From the NCBI RefSeq assembly GCF_002954585.1, contig NZ_MSCI01000002.1, forward strand, positions 1,528,089 through 1,592,088: 64,000 nucleotides of DNA, read 5' to 3'. The notes under the pieces are model-generated. The model was given only the letters and a program-made list of their open reading frames with translations, was not told the DNA's origin and searched no databases. Source of the DNA: Vibrio chagasii. Its GTDB lineage: Bacteria; Pseudomonadota; Gammaproteobacteria; Enterobacterales; Vibrionaceae. The position numbers were made by a program, and so were the translations under genes. Positions 1 to 8,985 of this stretch are shown here, piece by piece (position 1 is the first letter of the stretch; every line of letters starts with the position of its first letter).

Positions 1-38
1 TAGACACCTCAAGTATGACTTCTCAACAAGGATAAAAC

Positions 39-887
39 ATGAATATCGACGCATTAATCAATCATCCAGAATGGCTGCTGTTGGTACTGGCACCTTTATT
101 CATGATTTGCATGCTGGCCGAGTATTTCATTGGTCAGAGACAAGGACGATTACCAGATAACTCCAGCTATAAGCTATCCGAGGTGATCTGTAATTTCACA
201 TTGGCAGGCATGCATCAGCTGTCGGATCTACTGACCGGACTGCTGATCGTTCAGCTTTACCTCTGGTTATTTGGTTGGCGTTTAATGGAAATAGAGATGG
301 GCGTGTTGAGTTTCATGGTGCTCATGATTTTACAGGATTTTTTCTATTACTGGTTCCATCGAGCGAGTCATCGTGTTCGCTGGATGTGGGCCGCTCATGT
401 CGCGCACCACAGTTCAGAAAGGATGAACTTTAGTACCGCTTTTCGTCAAAGCTTAATGTACCCAATCGCAGGGATGTGGCTATTCTGGGTTCCCCTTGTC
501 ATCATAGGTTTCGATCCGAAATGGGTAATATTCGTCGTGCTTTTGAATCTTGGTTTGCAGTTTTTTGTCCACACACAGTGGGTTCGAAGCTTAGGGCCTC
601 TTGAATACATCTTTAACACACCATCGCACCACCGAGTGCATCACGGCAGGAACCCACAATACATCGATAAAAACTACGCTGGCGTTTTAATAGTCTGGGA
701 TAAGTTGTTTGGTACTTTCGAGCCGGAAGTGGAAACTGTACGTTACGGCGTCACTAAACCAGTCAACAGCTTCAACCCTATCACGGTTACTTTCCAAGAA
801 TGGAGGCTAATATGGACAGACCTCAAGAATACACAGCTATCTCGGATACAGAAAATTAAGCTAATGCTTTCTCCCCCTTCTGATTGA
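39..887 (+). CDS. Sterol desaturase / fatty acid hydroxylase family membrane protein
   Basis: This is a 282-residue integral membrane enzyme of the fatty-acid-hydroxylase superfamily, which uses a di-iron centre to hydroxylate or desaturate lipid substrates. The histidine boxes are visible: HRASH, then HVAHH, then HRVHH near residues 199-203. Hydrophobic helices surround them (about residues 12-30, 65-105 and 145-180). An AAGGAT ribosome site sits 6 bases before the ATG. The substrate cannot be told from sequence; bacterial members act on varied lipids. The gene is alone on its strand and faces the transglutaminase gene. The family call is firm and the substrate is unknown. Confidence 0.85.
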   Translation: MNIDALINHPEWLLLVLAPLFMICMLAEYFIGQRQGRLPDNSSYKLSEVICNFTLAGMHQLSDLLTGLLIVQLYLWLFGWRLMEIEMGVLSFMVLMILQDFFYYWFHRASHRVRWMWAAHVAHHSSERMNFSTAFRQSLMYPIAGMWLFWVPLVIIGFDPKWVIFVVLLNLGLQFFVHTQWVRSLGPLEYIFNTPSHHRVHHGRNPQYIDKNYAGVLIVWDKLFGTFEPEVETVRYGVTKPVNSFNPITVTFQEWRLIWTDLKNTQLSRIQKIKLMLSPPSD

Positions 888-904
888 CACCCTTAGTCTA
901 GAAA

Positions 905-928
905 TAAAAAGCCCGCACAACGCGGGCT
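905..928 (-). terminator. Rho-independent terminator of the transglutaminase gene
   Basis: A 7-bp inverted repeat (agcccgc/gcgggct) with a 5-base loop lies 11 bases beyond the stop codon of the minus-strand gene. An A-run on the plus strand gives the U-tract on the minus strand. It may also stop the convergent desaturase transcript. Confidence 0.75.
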
Positions 929-938
929 ATCCATTGAG

Positions 939-2768
939 TTATTTCCAACGCCACTGACTACCGTTAATATCAGCGCCCACCAACCAAGTGCGTTCATTCC
1001 ATTTTAGTGAGTTCGCCAAGCCGTTCTTAACCTGGCCATTATCCCACCGCCATTGTTGAGTCTCGTGATTTCGGCACGCCTCTAAGCTGATATCAATACC
1101 ATTTTGGTCAAGACACATAGTTGGGGCGGCTTTGTTGATTAACTTGCCGTCCGCATTCATTTTCCACTTTTGATTGTCACCATCGTGACAACGCCAACCA
1201 TAAATGACTAAACCTGATTTAGAACCATCTACCTCGGCATCTAAACATTTCAATCCATCCTCTGACTCAGTAACAATGCCTCGCCATTCACCATCGGTCG
1301 CCGTGCCACTCGATGCTTCAAACAAAGCCTTTACTACCGATGTCAGTGGTTGAGTACTCCGAGATGCTCTGCGAGCGCTTTCTTGCCAAGATTGAGGTAC
1401 AGGCTGTGTAATGTCCCACTGACCTTCACCATCATAGTAAGACTTAGCTACTGATTGAGGAGTCGGTGTCCACAAGAAATCTGGATGTCGGTTCTGATAC
1501 CATTCGCCACCGATTGCGTTACCATTTTGATCAAGCTCCAAATCGTAATAATAAGTAACGTTGGTAATACCATCATAACTTGGCGAGTCACTGCGTCTAT
1601 GAGTTGGGTTTGTCTCTACTACATAACTGACCACCATCTGAACGCCAACCACGCTTTGGGTATTTGAAGAACGGTAACTAGAAAATCTATCTCTATGGTA
1701 ATCACTCAGGTCAATAGTTACTGCGGCTGGTTGAGAAGCGGTTTGGTTCGTTTGTGGGTTAAAGTAGGTGACCTTATAACCCACAACAGGTTGATTCCAA
1801 ACCTGATAGTCGTAGGTTGCATCCATGATTAGGCTACGTTTGGAAATACCCAGTTGATTTAGGATAGATAAGTGCCAACTGGCTGGGTTGGTATCCACAC
1901 AATTTGGATCGACAACACGACCATTTTCATCTTTCTCCGGGTCTTTTACGTTACAGCGGCCACCAATAAAACGGGAATTGAAGGGCGCTTCAGACCATAA
2001 CAATGTCCCGAGTGCTTTAATATCTGAAGGGTAAAAAGTAAGCGGCTCTCCATTCGCGTCAGGCACAATCAGCGACTGCTTTGGTCGAGGAAGCATATAG
2101 GCGGCAGGTGCCCAACCGTGACAAAGGCCCATCCAACGCTCCACATGACCACGAGACTCATAGTATCCCTTACCCGAATCCCATGAACGTTGCGTCAACG
2201 TAAAATTCTCATCTCCAACCAAGAGATCATATTTTTCCGCTGGCGACAAATCATCACGATCTTGACCTTGATAATACTCTAAAGGTTTTTGTAAGTGACT
2301 GAAGTCGAAATAGGCTTGCCAGTTATTCGCTCTCAATTCCTTATCGGCATAGCGCCAAGCAAGTGCACCAGAATACAGAGGCCAATACGTATCTGACCAA
2401 GGTTGTACATCAAGTCGTGTTTGATTCGGTACCGCTTGAGCCAAGTGGTTTAAGTTGCGAATCAGACCGTTCCCTGCGTCAACCAAACGAGCTGGATTAT
2501 CGTTTTGTCGAATCGGTGACAATAAGAATTCTGATATTTGTGGATTTGCTTCCCCCATTCTCATTATCGTGTCTCTCATCAAGTCGCGATGGCGATTCAG
2601 ATACTCAGAGTGATCGGCAGAGGTAACATGACCACTCTTTTCAGGAACAGCATCCATGACTGTTTGGGGAGATTCATGAAACGCCTCCATGAATTCAGTG
2701 ACTTGTGAATCACTTGCGATTGCAGCATATGGGAGCACCGCTGACAGTAAAGTTACAATCGTTTTCAT
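939..2768 (-). CDS. Secreted GP42-type transglutaminase with C-terminal ricin-B lectin domain
   Basis: This is a 609-residue secreted protein with a Sec signal peptide at about residues 1-18. The central region resembles the oomycete transglutaminase elicitor GP42. A nucleophile-like Cys216 sits in GLCHGWAPAA, and residues 323-335 read VWNQPVVGYKVTY, which matches the Phytophthora Pep-13 epitope VWNQPVRGFKVYE at 9 of 13 positions. Transglutaminases cross-link glutamine and lysine side chains. Residues 495-609 form a ricin-type beta-trefoil with QxW motifs (near 533, 571 and 605), which probably binds a glycan target. A relationship between oomycete GP42 and marine Vibrio proteins has been reported. 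A Fur box lies 32 bp upstream, so iron limitation probably induces it. Activity is inferred. Confidence 0.8.
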   Translation of the reverse strand: MKTIVTLLSAVLPYAAIASDSQVTEFMEAFHESPQTVMDAVPEKSGHVTSADHSEYLNRHRDLMRDTIMRMGEANPQISEFLLSPIRQNDNPARLVDAGNGLIRNLNHLAQAVPNQTRLDVQPWSDTYWPLYSGALAWRYADKELRANNWQAYFDFSHLQKPLEYYQGQDRDDLSPAEKYDLLVGDENFTLTQRSWDSGKGYYESRGHVERWMGLCHGWAPAAYMLPRPKQSLIVPDANGEPLTFYPSDIKALGTLLWSEAPFNSRFIGGRCNVKDPEKDENGRVVDPNCVDTNPASWHLSILNQLGISKRSLIMDATYDYQVWNQPVVGYKVTYFNPQTNQTASQPAAVTIDLSDYHRDRFSSYRSSNTQSVVGVQMVVSYVVETNPTHRRSDSPSYDGITNVTYYYDLELDQNGNAIGGEWYQNRHPDFLWTPTPQSVAKSYYDGEGQWDITQPVPQSWQESARRASRSTQPLTSVVKALFEASSGTATDGEWRGIVTESEDGLKCLDAEVDGSKSGLVIYGWRCHDGDNQKWKMNADGKLINKAAPTMCLDQNGIDISLEACRNHETQQWRWDNGQVKNGLANSLKWNERTWLVGADINGSQWRWK

Positions 2769-2799
2769 TAAAATTTCTACTCTCTCAGTTACTATTGTT

Positions 2800-2818
2800 A
2801 TTGATAATAATTACCATT
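2800..2818 (-). promoter_or_regulatory. Fur box upstream of the transglutaminase gene
   Basis: On the minus strand the site reads AATGGTAATTATTATCAAT. This matches the Vibrio Fur consensus AATGATAATTATTATCATT at 17 of 19 positions. It is centred about 40 bp before the start codon, where bound Fur would block initiation. Confidence 0.75.
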
Positions 2819-3049
2819 AACACGGCAAAGTAAGCAGAGTGGTTCGCTTTATGCGATAAATCAATTTCATGATCGTACCAATAAATCAAACTGTGATTCC
2901 CTTTCGAATAACACCTCCATTTATCTTCTGAACTAACTAGAGCGCGAATTATCTATAAATAATCAGATAGATAGAGAATTAATAATATTTAACCAAGTGC
3001 ATATTATGTATAATGGGAAACTATTAAAACAACGATTATTATTACTAAA

Positions 3050-3796
3050 ATGAGTTCTTCACATATTCACTACTTACTTGCCCTCTGCCTTACTGCAATA
3101 CCATTTACATCACTTGCCGCCCTCAAATATAACGCCCAGTATTACAATGCTGATAGCATTGAGGCCGTTCTTGAAGATATGTCCGACCCAGGGTTCGAAT
3201 CGAATTATGGAGACTTCGCAAAGATTCGGTCGCAGCTTTACCAACAAGCAGGAATGCAGAACCAACACCTAAATTCTAGTGAGGTTGACGCGCTAGAAAG
3301 GTATCAAGATGATGCCTATCAGCCGATAAGAAAAGGCTTAGCGCAAGGGAGGATGGACTCGGAGACAGAAACCTTAATCAATGAAATAGACTCTGCGTTC
3401 GAACATGGCATCAAGTACAAAGGGACGGTGTTTCGTGGGGAGAGCTTACTCTCCGCTTACGGAGACACCGTAAAAGTAGGAGATATCGTGAGTCCCAATT
3501 CCTACTTGTCCACGTCTATCTCGAAAACGTTGTCATATAATTTTCATAATGGGCAACTTTCTCGCTTTGAACTTAACCTTGGTCAACACGGAATGGTGAT
3601 ACCCACGGTGCGTGACGATGAACTAGAAGTACTCATCAATAGAAACTCTCTGTTTGAGGTCACGGCTATCAATACCACACCAGAGGGAAATCAAGTGATC
3701 TATCATGAAGTCTCGGCAGAACAAGTCGGCACGCGCCCTATTAAAGATCTCCATTCAGGAGAAAACCTCACAGTGACCGAAGCCTGTATCTACTAG
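3050..3796 (+). CDS. Secreted R-S-E ADP-ribosyltransferase, probable toxin
   Basis: This 248-residue protein has a Sec signal peptide (about residues 1-23). All three signatures of the arginine/C3/VIP2-type mono-ADP-ribosyltransferase fold are present in the right order: Arg129 in VFRGES, the STS motif at 154-156 in YLSTSIS, and the ExE pair Glu191/Glu193 in DDELEVLI. The E-x-E form is typical of arginine-modifying enzymes. Such enzymes transfer ADP-ribose from NAD+ to a protein. The target is unknown. No clear Shine-Dalgarno precedes the ATG, and a TATAAT-like -10 lies at 3009-3014. It is divergent from the transglutaminase gene, and no antitoxin gene is adjacent. A Fur-like sequence touching the start codon matches only 13 of 19 positions. 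Confidence 0.8.
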   Translation: MSSSHIHYLLALCLTAIPFTSLAALKYNAQYYNADSIEAVLEDMSDPGFESNYGDFAKIRSQLYQQAGMQNQHLNSSEVDALERYQDDAYQPIRKGLAQGRMDSETETLINEIDSAFEHGIKYKGTVFRGESLLSAYGDTVKVGDIVSPNSYLSTSISKTLSYNFHNGQLSRFELNLGQHGMVIPTVRDDELEVLINRNSLFEVTAINTTPEGNQVIYHEVSAEQVGTRPIKDLHSGENLTVTEACIY

Positions 3797-3832
3797 TGAG
3801 TTTAACCATTGCGCGTTAAGCATTAAGGTCAA

Positions 3833-3856
3833 GGCTGAGAGCGTTAACTCTCGGCC
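3833..3856. terminator. Hairpin between convergent genes
   Basis: A 9-bp stem (ggctgagag/ctctcggcc, one G-T pair) with a 6-base loop lies between the ends of the ADP-ribosyltransferase and usher genes. It is placed as a bidirectional terminator, but neither side has a good U-tract. Confidence 0.5.
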
Positions 3857-3866
3857 TAAACAGGCA

Positions 3867-6332
3867 TCAATAAACTTTATGAAAGTCGATCAGCTGGAAT
3901 GTTAGGTCGCTGACCCAGAAGTCGCCATCTAAATCGGCGCCTTGAACGAATCGATTACCCCCCATTTCTAGGGTGATAATGTATTTGCCAGCAATCAGGC
4001 CCTCTACCATGTAAAAGCCATCGCTTTCTATTTCACTGGAATATTCGGTGCCTTTCTGGATGTGTTTAAAGTGCAGGTACGCATTGCTCTCTATATCCCC
4101 TTCCACTGTGCCATCCACACCAAACGACACCACCATTGCAATAGGAGCATGAGTCTGTCCCACTTGCTTAGTATTCACAAACACTGGATTCTGAATTGGG
4201 GTTAAGTTGAGGTCTAACGCCCCTTCATCGATATAAATAGGTAGCTTTTCTCTAGCTGGCACACTTGAGAACTCAAATCTTCCCTTCGAGTCACTGACAG
4301 CACGTTGATCGAGAACCTGTAAACTGACTCCGGCTATGGGTTGTTTATGGTGGTCATACACTATGCCGGTCAGTTTAGAGTGGTTGTATCGATTCCATTC
4401 GACGAACTCGCCAATATCTTCATCAAAGTATGTTTTTGCGCCAAATTCCGTGGTCATTTCTACGCCGTATCGATCTTCCGTCCCTTCCAGTTTAAAAAGC
4501 AGGTACGGATTCACACGAGCTTCCAAAGAGGCTGTAAATGAGACCTCTTGTTTCTGATAACGTGCGGAAACGTTCGTGGTCAGCTCTTGAAACACCTCTA
4601 GAGGGTCAAGCACGCACTCTTTACAGGCATTTCTCCATGAAAGCTCAGTGCGTTCGTGATGCCCAGATCCATTCACTGTTCCAGATATATTCCACGATGT
4701 GTCAGAAAAGCCGCTTTTAGCGAGCTCGACAGTATGCAAGTAACTGTCTTGGTAAGTATCTTTCGTGTATTGATAATCGCCAGCATAAGAGAGGAACAGA
4801 TTGCTCGACATTTTGGCGTTCACTTTTGGCTCTACACTTAACTCGTCGTCATCGTTTATTACCGTTAAAAAGGCGGTGAGATTGGCAAGAGACAAGTTGT
4901 ATTTAAAAACATCATACTCCATCGACTCTAAAGCCAATTCATCGGTCTTATTAAGCTCAATCGATGCAGACTGATCGCCACCTAACAAGATATCAAACTC
5001 CATGGGGAACCGATTAAAATCAGGTAACCAACCAATATGTCCAGCAAACCAATGTGTCGGTAAATATCGCCCCTGAAAACCGACTAAATCTTTGCCATGC
5101 TGCCGTCTGAAAGCACTACCCACGGTAAAGTAATCAGCGAGGCCATATTCTAGAGACACTGCGCCTGCTCGATCTGCGCCCTCGTTGCCTACCACCTCAA
5201 CACCCCACTCATTGCGCGGCAAAAAAGCATCTTCCAACCCAGCAACAGTGATCTCTTCTTCCTGCCACACCCCTTTTGATAAGTAGTAACGAAACTTAAT
5301 CGTGTCACCGGGGGAAATGTTGTCTTCTTCAATAACAAAACGCCCAAACTCATCAGAGCGATAAGTCCTTTGGTAGATGCCATTAACCAACACATCAATG
5401 CTGATATTCGGTTGAGTTGTACGCTCCAATTGTAAGTTGCCGAACTCTGGCTGACGGTTCCGATTGGTGTAGTAGAGACCGTCTTCAAGGGTTTGGTTAA
5501 TCGTAAAGACGCTGCCATCCAACAATACATGCCCTAACTCAAGCGAGCCCTCACCATCGTTCGTCTCAACCGCGATGTTGTAATAGACGATGGGTTGGTC
5601 TTCTCTCGAATCGATAGATAATCGGGATAAGGAGTGTTCGGTACTGAGAATGGTATCGGAAATGGCATAGACATCACCTCCCTCTTCACTATAGTGATAT
5701 ACAGACGTTGCTACGCGTGTCGCTAAACCCACTGTTGCTTGAGGCTCTACGACAGGCACGTTAGAGGCTCGTTTCAATTCTTCGGCTTTCTTTCGGGATT
5801 CATTTTTGATCTTGGAGATCACCGCTTCCAGTTCAGTTAACGAGCTGAACTCTGGCGACACGGTTAACCGATAATCATCAATATCCCAACGGACTTTTGC
5901 GGGAATACAGGCTTGTAAGCTGTACCAGTGGATATACGTTTCTGCATCAATCACTTCAAACTTAATCGACTGGATATTCGTATCATCGCGATAACAAATT
6001 GCTTGCTGGGTATCGACGATATAGGGAGGAGACTCTCTACCTACATCTTGCGGCAGGTAGATTTCACAATAGCCGTCTTCATCGCATTGACCATTCATCT
6101 CTAGTAGAGAAAATGCCGCATTGGATATCGAAACAAACGGCTCTTCGTAGTCATCCATCATCACGCGATAAAAGCTATCACCGACTTGTCCTACTCGAAC
6201 CTCGATATGAGCAGGATAGAGTTCGCTCGCCTCATCTTCGCCTTGTAGCTGTGATTGCGCGGGAAAAGGCAATAATGAGTAAATCAAGACAAGTCGGAAA
6301 ACCAGATGATGGAACATGGTTCTTGCCGTCAC
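3867..6332 (-). CDS. Outer-membrane pilus usher-like protein
   Basis: This protein of about 820 residues has a signal peptide and is the last gene of the pilus operon. Its size, the position next to a chaperone, an E-set-like segment (about residues 300-370), a long beta-rich middle and C-terminal carboxypeptidase-regulatory-like repeats (about 660-800) fit an outer-membrane usher of the non-classical (alpha/CS1-like) type. Such ushers thread chaperone-bound subunits to the surface. A coiled, charged stretch with KKAEELKR lies near residues 180-190. The frame opens at GTG 6332, and an in-frame ATG at 6317 is an equally good start. The call rests on context and architecture more than on sharp motifs. 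Confidence 0.65.
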   Translation of the reverse strand: MTARTMFHHLVFRLVLIYSLLPFPAQSQLQGEDEASELYPAHIEVRVGQVGDSFYRVMMDDYEEPFVSISNAAFSLLEMNGQCDEDGYCEIYLPQDVGRESPPYIVDTQQAICYRDDTNIQSIKFEVIDAETYIHWYSLQACIPAKVRWDIDDYRLTVSPEFSSLTELEAVISKIKNESRKKAEELKRASNVPVVEPQATVGLATRVATSVYHYSEEGGDVYAISDTILSTEHSLSRLSIDSREDQPIVYYNIAVETNDGEGSLELGHVLLDGSVFTINQTLEDGLYYTNRNRQPEFGNLQLERTTQPNISIDVLVNGIYQRTYRSDEFGRFVIEEDNISPGDTIKFRYYLSKGVWQEEEITVAGLEDAFLPRNEWGVEVVGNEGADRAGAVSLEYGLADYFTVGSAFRRQHGKDLVGFQGRYLPTHWFAGHIGWLPDFNRFPMEFDILLGGDQSASIELNKTDELALESMEYDVFKYNLSLANLTAFLTVINDDDELSVEPKVNAKMSSNLFLSYAGDYQYTKDTYQDSYLHTVELAKSGFSDTSWNISGTVNGSGHHERTELSWRNACKECVLDPLEVFQELTTNVSARYQKQEVSFTASLEARVNPYLLFKLEGTEDRYGVEMTTEFGAKTYFDEDIGEFVEWNRYNHSKLTGIVYDHHKQPIAGVSLQVLDQRAVSDSKGRFEFSSVPAREKLPIYIDEGALDLNLTPIQNPVFVNTKQVGQTHAPIAMVVSFGVDGTVEGDIESNAYLHFKHIQKGTEYSSEIESDGFYMVEGLIAGKYIITLEMGGNRFVQGADLDGDFWVSDLTFQLIDFHKVY

Positions 6333-6371
6333 TCAGTTGAACGCCTGATCACTGATAATAGAGATGCCGGC

Positions 6372-7076
6372 CTACAGAACACATTCGTGCAAAGGTTGGT
6401 CGTTTTGTACTAATGACACCTTAGATCCTTTCGGAAACGGCTTGGTTAACTCCGCATTACGAAGTAACACTACCTTTTCACTGTGTTCATCAACATTCAG
6501 TTTGGCGCTAAACTGAAACTTACCATCATTGGTGATCTTAAGGTTCTGATCAGCACATTGGAACTTCACGTCCTGAACTTGCTCGCCTTTTTGAACATAC
6601 ACTGGAACATAACTATTGATATGGAAATTAAGCTCAAATGCTGAACCATTGTTCGAACGCACCGTTCTTGATAAATCAGTCGCTTCAGGTGCTTTCGCTA
6701 TTGGTGAAAACCATAGATAAGCACGGTACTCTCCATCAGGCATATCGTCAGGTAAGGCGTTCATACGCAAACGAACAGTGCGCCTTTGATTAGGCTTTAG
6801 TTCACGGATGATTGGTGGTGAAACCTTAATCCAATCAGCAATGTTTTCTGACTCAGCAATATTGGCGTCAGTGCGAACTAAGCCGCTTGCCTTTACTGAA
6901 CGGTAGATGGGCTTTATCTCTAGTCGGATCGGTTCATTTGAATTATTCTCCACTACAATTTTCTCCGTGACTGAGGTATCAGCGTCTAGCACAAAGCGAG
7001 TCGGTGCGATAAGGAGTTGAGCGTAGGCTTGTGCAGTGAAAAGTAAGCCGAAAAAGCATGAGATAAATAGCTTCAT
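6372..7076 (-). CDS. Periplasmic pilus assembly chaperone
   Basis: This 234-residue secreted protein (signal peptide to about residue 19) has a PapD-like immunoglobulin fold. It opens mature with LLIAPTRFVLDADTSV, carries NNSNEPIRLEIKP, and has the chaperone segment RRTVRLRM after a proline-rich linker. A pilus chaperone donates a strand to unfolded subunits in the periplasm and delivers them to the usher. Its start overlaps the stop of the preceding subunit gene by 4 bp, and the usher follows after a short gap, so the genes are translated from one message. Confidence 0.8.
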   Translation of the reverse strand: MKLFISCFFGLLFTAQAYAQLLIAPTRFVLDADTSVTEKIVVENNSNEPIRLEIKPIYRSVKASGLVRTDANIAESENIADWIKVSPPIIRELKPNQRRTVRLRMNALPDDMPDGEYRAYLWFSPIAKAPEATDLSRTVRSNNGSAFELNFHINSYVPVYVQKGEQVQDVKFQCADQNLKITNDGKFQFSAKLNVDEHSEKVVLLRNAELTKPFPKGSKVSLVQNDQPLHECVL

Positions 7077-7522
7077 TTATAATTGACCTCAAAAGGAATA
7101 GTGCTGGTATAAAGGCCAGCAGGATGATTAGCGCCAATTTTTACTTTTGCACCAATACACAGAAGTTTGCTTCTCCCATTCCCTTTAATTTTCGCTCGGC
7201 CTCTCTTAGATAAGCCACAGCCAAAATAGAATTTCTTAATACGAAGACGCTTCGATTTTTGAGAATGGTTGAGATATTGATTAGAAGGGAGCGAAACCAC
7301 GATCTTTTTTCCCGGCTCGCCTTCAACATAAAAACGAACCACGTAAATCTGACCATTGGCTGGATTAGCATCGGCATTTTGTCCAGAACCAGAGATATAC
7401 ATACCAGGAAATTTCACTTCCATATTTTCAGGAATTATTTCCAGAGCATAGAGCGGGCTTGAGTATAGAGTCAGTCCGATATATATCGCGTATTTAACTA
7501 CGCATTCAAATAGAGACTTCAT
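7073..7522 (-). CDS. Second pilus subunit (minor pilin or tip protein candidate)
   Basis: This 149-residue protein has a signal peptide (about residues 1-26) and a beta-rich mature part. It contains two cysteines (in FGCGLSK and LLCIGAK) and ends in a beta strand like the neighbouring pilin (AGLYTSTIPFEVNYK against AGTYAANVAVDVTYQ). The shared ending suggests a DUF4402-like subunit. It is unusually basic for a major pilin, which fits a low-copy tip or base subunit. It lies between the pilin and the chaperone and overlaps the chaperone gene by 4 bp. Its exact role is inferred. Confidence 0.6.
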   Translation of the reverse strand: MKSLFECVVKYAIYIGLTLYSSPLYALEIIPENMEVKFPGMYISGSGQNADANPANGQIYVVRFYVEGEPGKKIVVSLPSNQYLNHSQKSKRLRIKKFYFGCGLSKRGRAKIKGNGRSKLLCIGAKVKIGANHPAGLYTSTIPFEVNYK

Positions 7523-7529
7523 AGTAAAA

Positions 7530-7551
7530 GCGGCTGCTCTATTACAGCCAC
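7530..7551 (-). terminator. Attenuating hairpin after the major pilin gene
   Basis: On the minus strand a 7-bp stem (GTGGCTG/CAGCCGC, one G-T pair) with an 8-base loop is followed by TTTTAC. It sits between the pilin stop and the next start. Partial termination here would leave excess pilin message over assembly genes. Confidence 0.5.
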
Positions 7552-7574
7552 AATATTACACTAGTTTTACTTAA

Positions 7575-8009
7575 TTATTGGTAAGTAACATCAACTGCAA
7601 CGTTTGCAGCATAAGTACCAGCTACCAACGATGCACTTGAAGTACGAGCCGTACCACCAATATTAAGATCCGCTGTACCACCAGTTAGGGTTATAGCGTT
7701 GTTAAAATCAAACTCAGCAGCAATCGTATTTACACCGTTAACTAAGTTGGTATCAGAAATACTTACTGTCACCGTATCACCTGATTCACCCGTAAGTGTA
7801 AACGCCGCAGCCCCTGCATCACCTTGAGTAACAACAACATCTGTCGTGTTATCTGAAGTGATGATACCGAAATCTAAATCACTCGTTTTTGTCATTGTAA
7901 TTGCTTGTTTTACTTCTAGTGTTGCATCAAAAGTGTCACTCACAGCAAAAACGTTTGCTGAAGAGATAGAAAGTGCAGAGACGGCAACAACCTTAAAGAC
8001 TTTATTCAT
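7575..8009 (-). CDS. Major pilin, DUF4402-type
   Basis: This 144-residue subunit has a clean signal peptide ending at NVFA/VSDT. The mature protein is Thr/Ala/Gly-rich and beta-structured, lacks cysteines, and ends in AGTYAANVAVDVTYQ, a typical donor-strand/C-terminal pattern. The segment KTSDLDFGIITSD matches the opening seen in DUF4402 fimbrial proteins. An AAGGA ribosome site lies 8 bases before the ATG. It is the first gene of the four-gene pilus operon, after almost 1 kb of AT-rich non-coding DNA. Confidence 0.75.
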   Translation of the reverse strand: MNKVFKVVAVSALSISSANVFAVSDTFDATLEVKQAITMTKTSDLDFGIITSDNTTDVVVTQGDAGAAAFTLTGESGDTVTVSISDTNLVNGVNTIAAEFDFNNAITLTGGTADLNIGGTARTSSASLVAGTYAANVAVDVTYQ

Positions 8010-8985
8010 TTCTTTAATCCTTTATATAAAATTGGCTTTATTATTAGGGTTACCTAATAGTCAAACAGAGTTAACAATTAAGTAACAACAATCCTATTTA
8101 GAAAATATATATATTGACACTTATTTATCAAGAAATGGGACGCATTGAGAATAAGATCACGCCAATTGATAGAAATAACACCAATAAAAATAATGGTATT
8201 AGAGTATTTCATCCAACAATATATAAAACTTGTTTTACATTCTAACCAGTTAATAATTCCATTTATTTAATCAAGAACACTTAAATTTTTAGAATATATT
8301 AAAAATACAGTACGAGATAAATTTGAAGTAAGACGAGAAAACGACGTATATAGATCAGCGTGTTGCAATAAAGTCTCAAATTTGAAACGAACTAGAGAAA
8401 CCATAAACTTGTAATAAAATTGAAATATTAACCGGACAGGCATTAACTATTTAACCTCCCTATTGATAGTGTATTAAAAATAAGACATATCAAATCATCT
8501 AACATTATTATTTTTTACGGTAATTAAGACTATTAAATGACGTCTAAAAAGGAGGATAATTTGATATTAATGACCGATCCTATAATTTGCTCTAATGACC
8601 TATTTTGTTTCATTTCTCACGAGCCTTAAATGCAGCAAAGCTTGTGATATTGGAAGCTTGATGCAAGGTAAATGCAGCGGTAACACACTCATTTTTAGAC
8701 TCAGAATGCTTTGGCTGTCTTTTGACTTCCTATGATTGACTCCAAACCCAAAATTGTCTCCCCCTCGAGTCCTTTAACCGCACCACTTTGTTGGTTCATC
8801 TTGCCAAGAAATAATCAATCTAAGGTTCCATTCCGCTGATAGCGGTCTGATTGAATAGGAATGCAGCACTTTCCTGTAATTTATTTGTGATCTGGGTTGC
8901 ACGCGTACCGCATACTATCAGATACTGAATAAAACTAACCTTCAGCCACAGTACACAGTTAACCGTAGACTGTTCAGGAAATTCA
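8010..8985. other. Long AT-rich intergenic region between the pilus operon and sbcB
   Basis: These 976 bases hold no convincing gene. The first 550 are very AT-rich and probably include pilus regulation. One short frame stands out: TTG 8561 to stop 8629 (22 codons, with an in-frame ATG at 8570) follows a perfect AAGGAGG. The last 300 bases are more typical of chromosomal sequence and should contain the sbcB promoter, which I could not place. Confidence 0.6.
8042..8059. promoter_or_regulatory. Inverted repeat in the pilin promoter region
   Basis: TATTAGG and CCTAATA form a perfect 7-bp inverted repeat with a 4-base spacer, 33 bp upstream of the pilin start. A TTGACT-like -35 (minus strand, 8059-8064) abuts it, so the repeat would fall between the promoter elements. 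A repressor operator is plausible but unproven. Confidence 0.35.

Noticed and set aside
3031..3049. Second Fur-like site before the ADP-ribosyltransferase gene
   Set aside because: Only 13 of 19 positions match and it abuts the start codon.
5999..6340. Plus-strand open frame of 113 codons
   Set aside because: It is antisense to the usher gene, with Arg/His-rich composition typical of a shadow frame.
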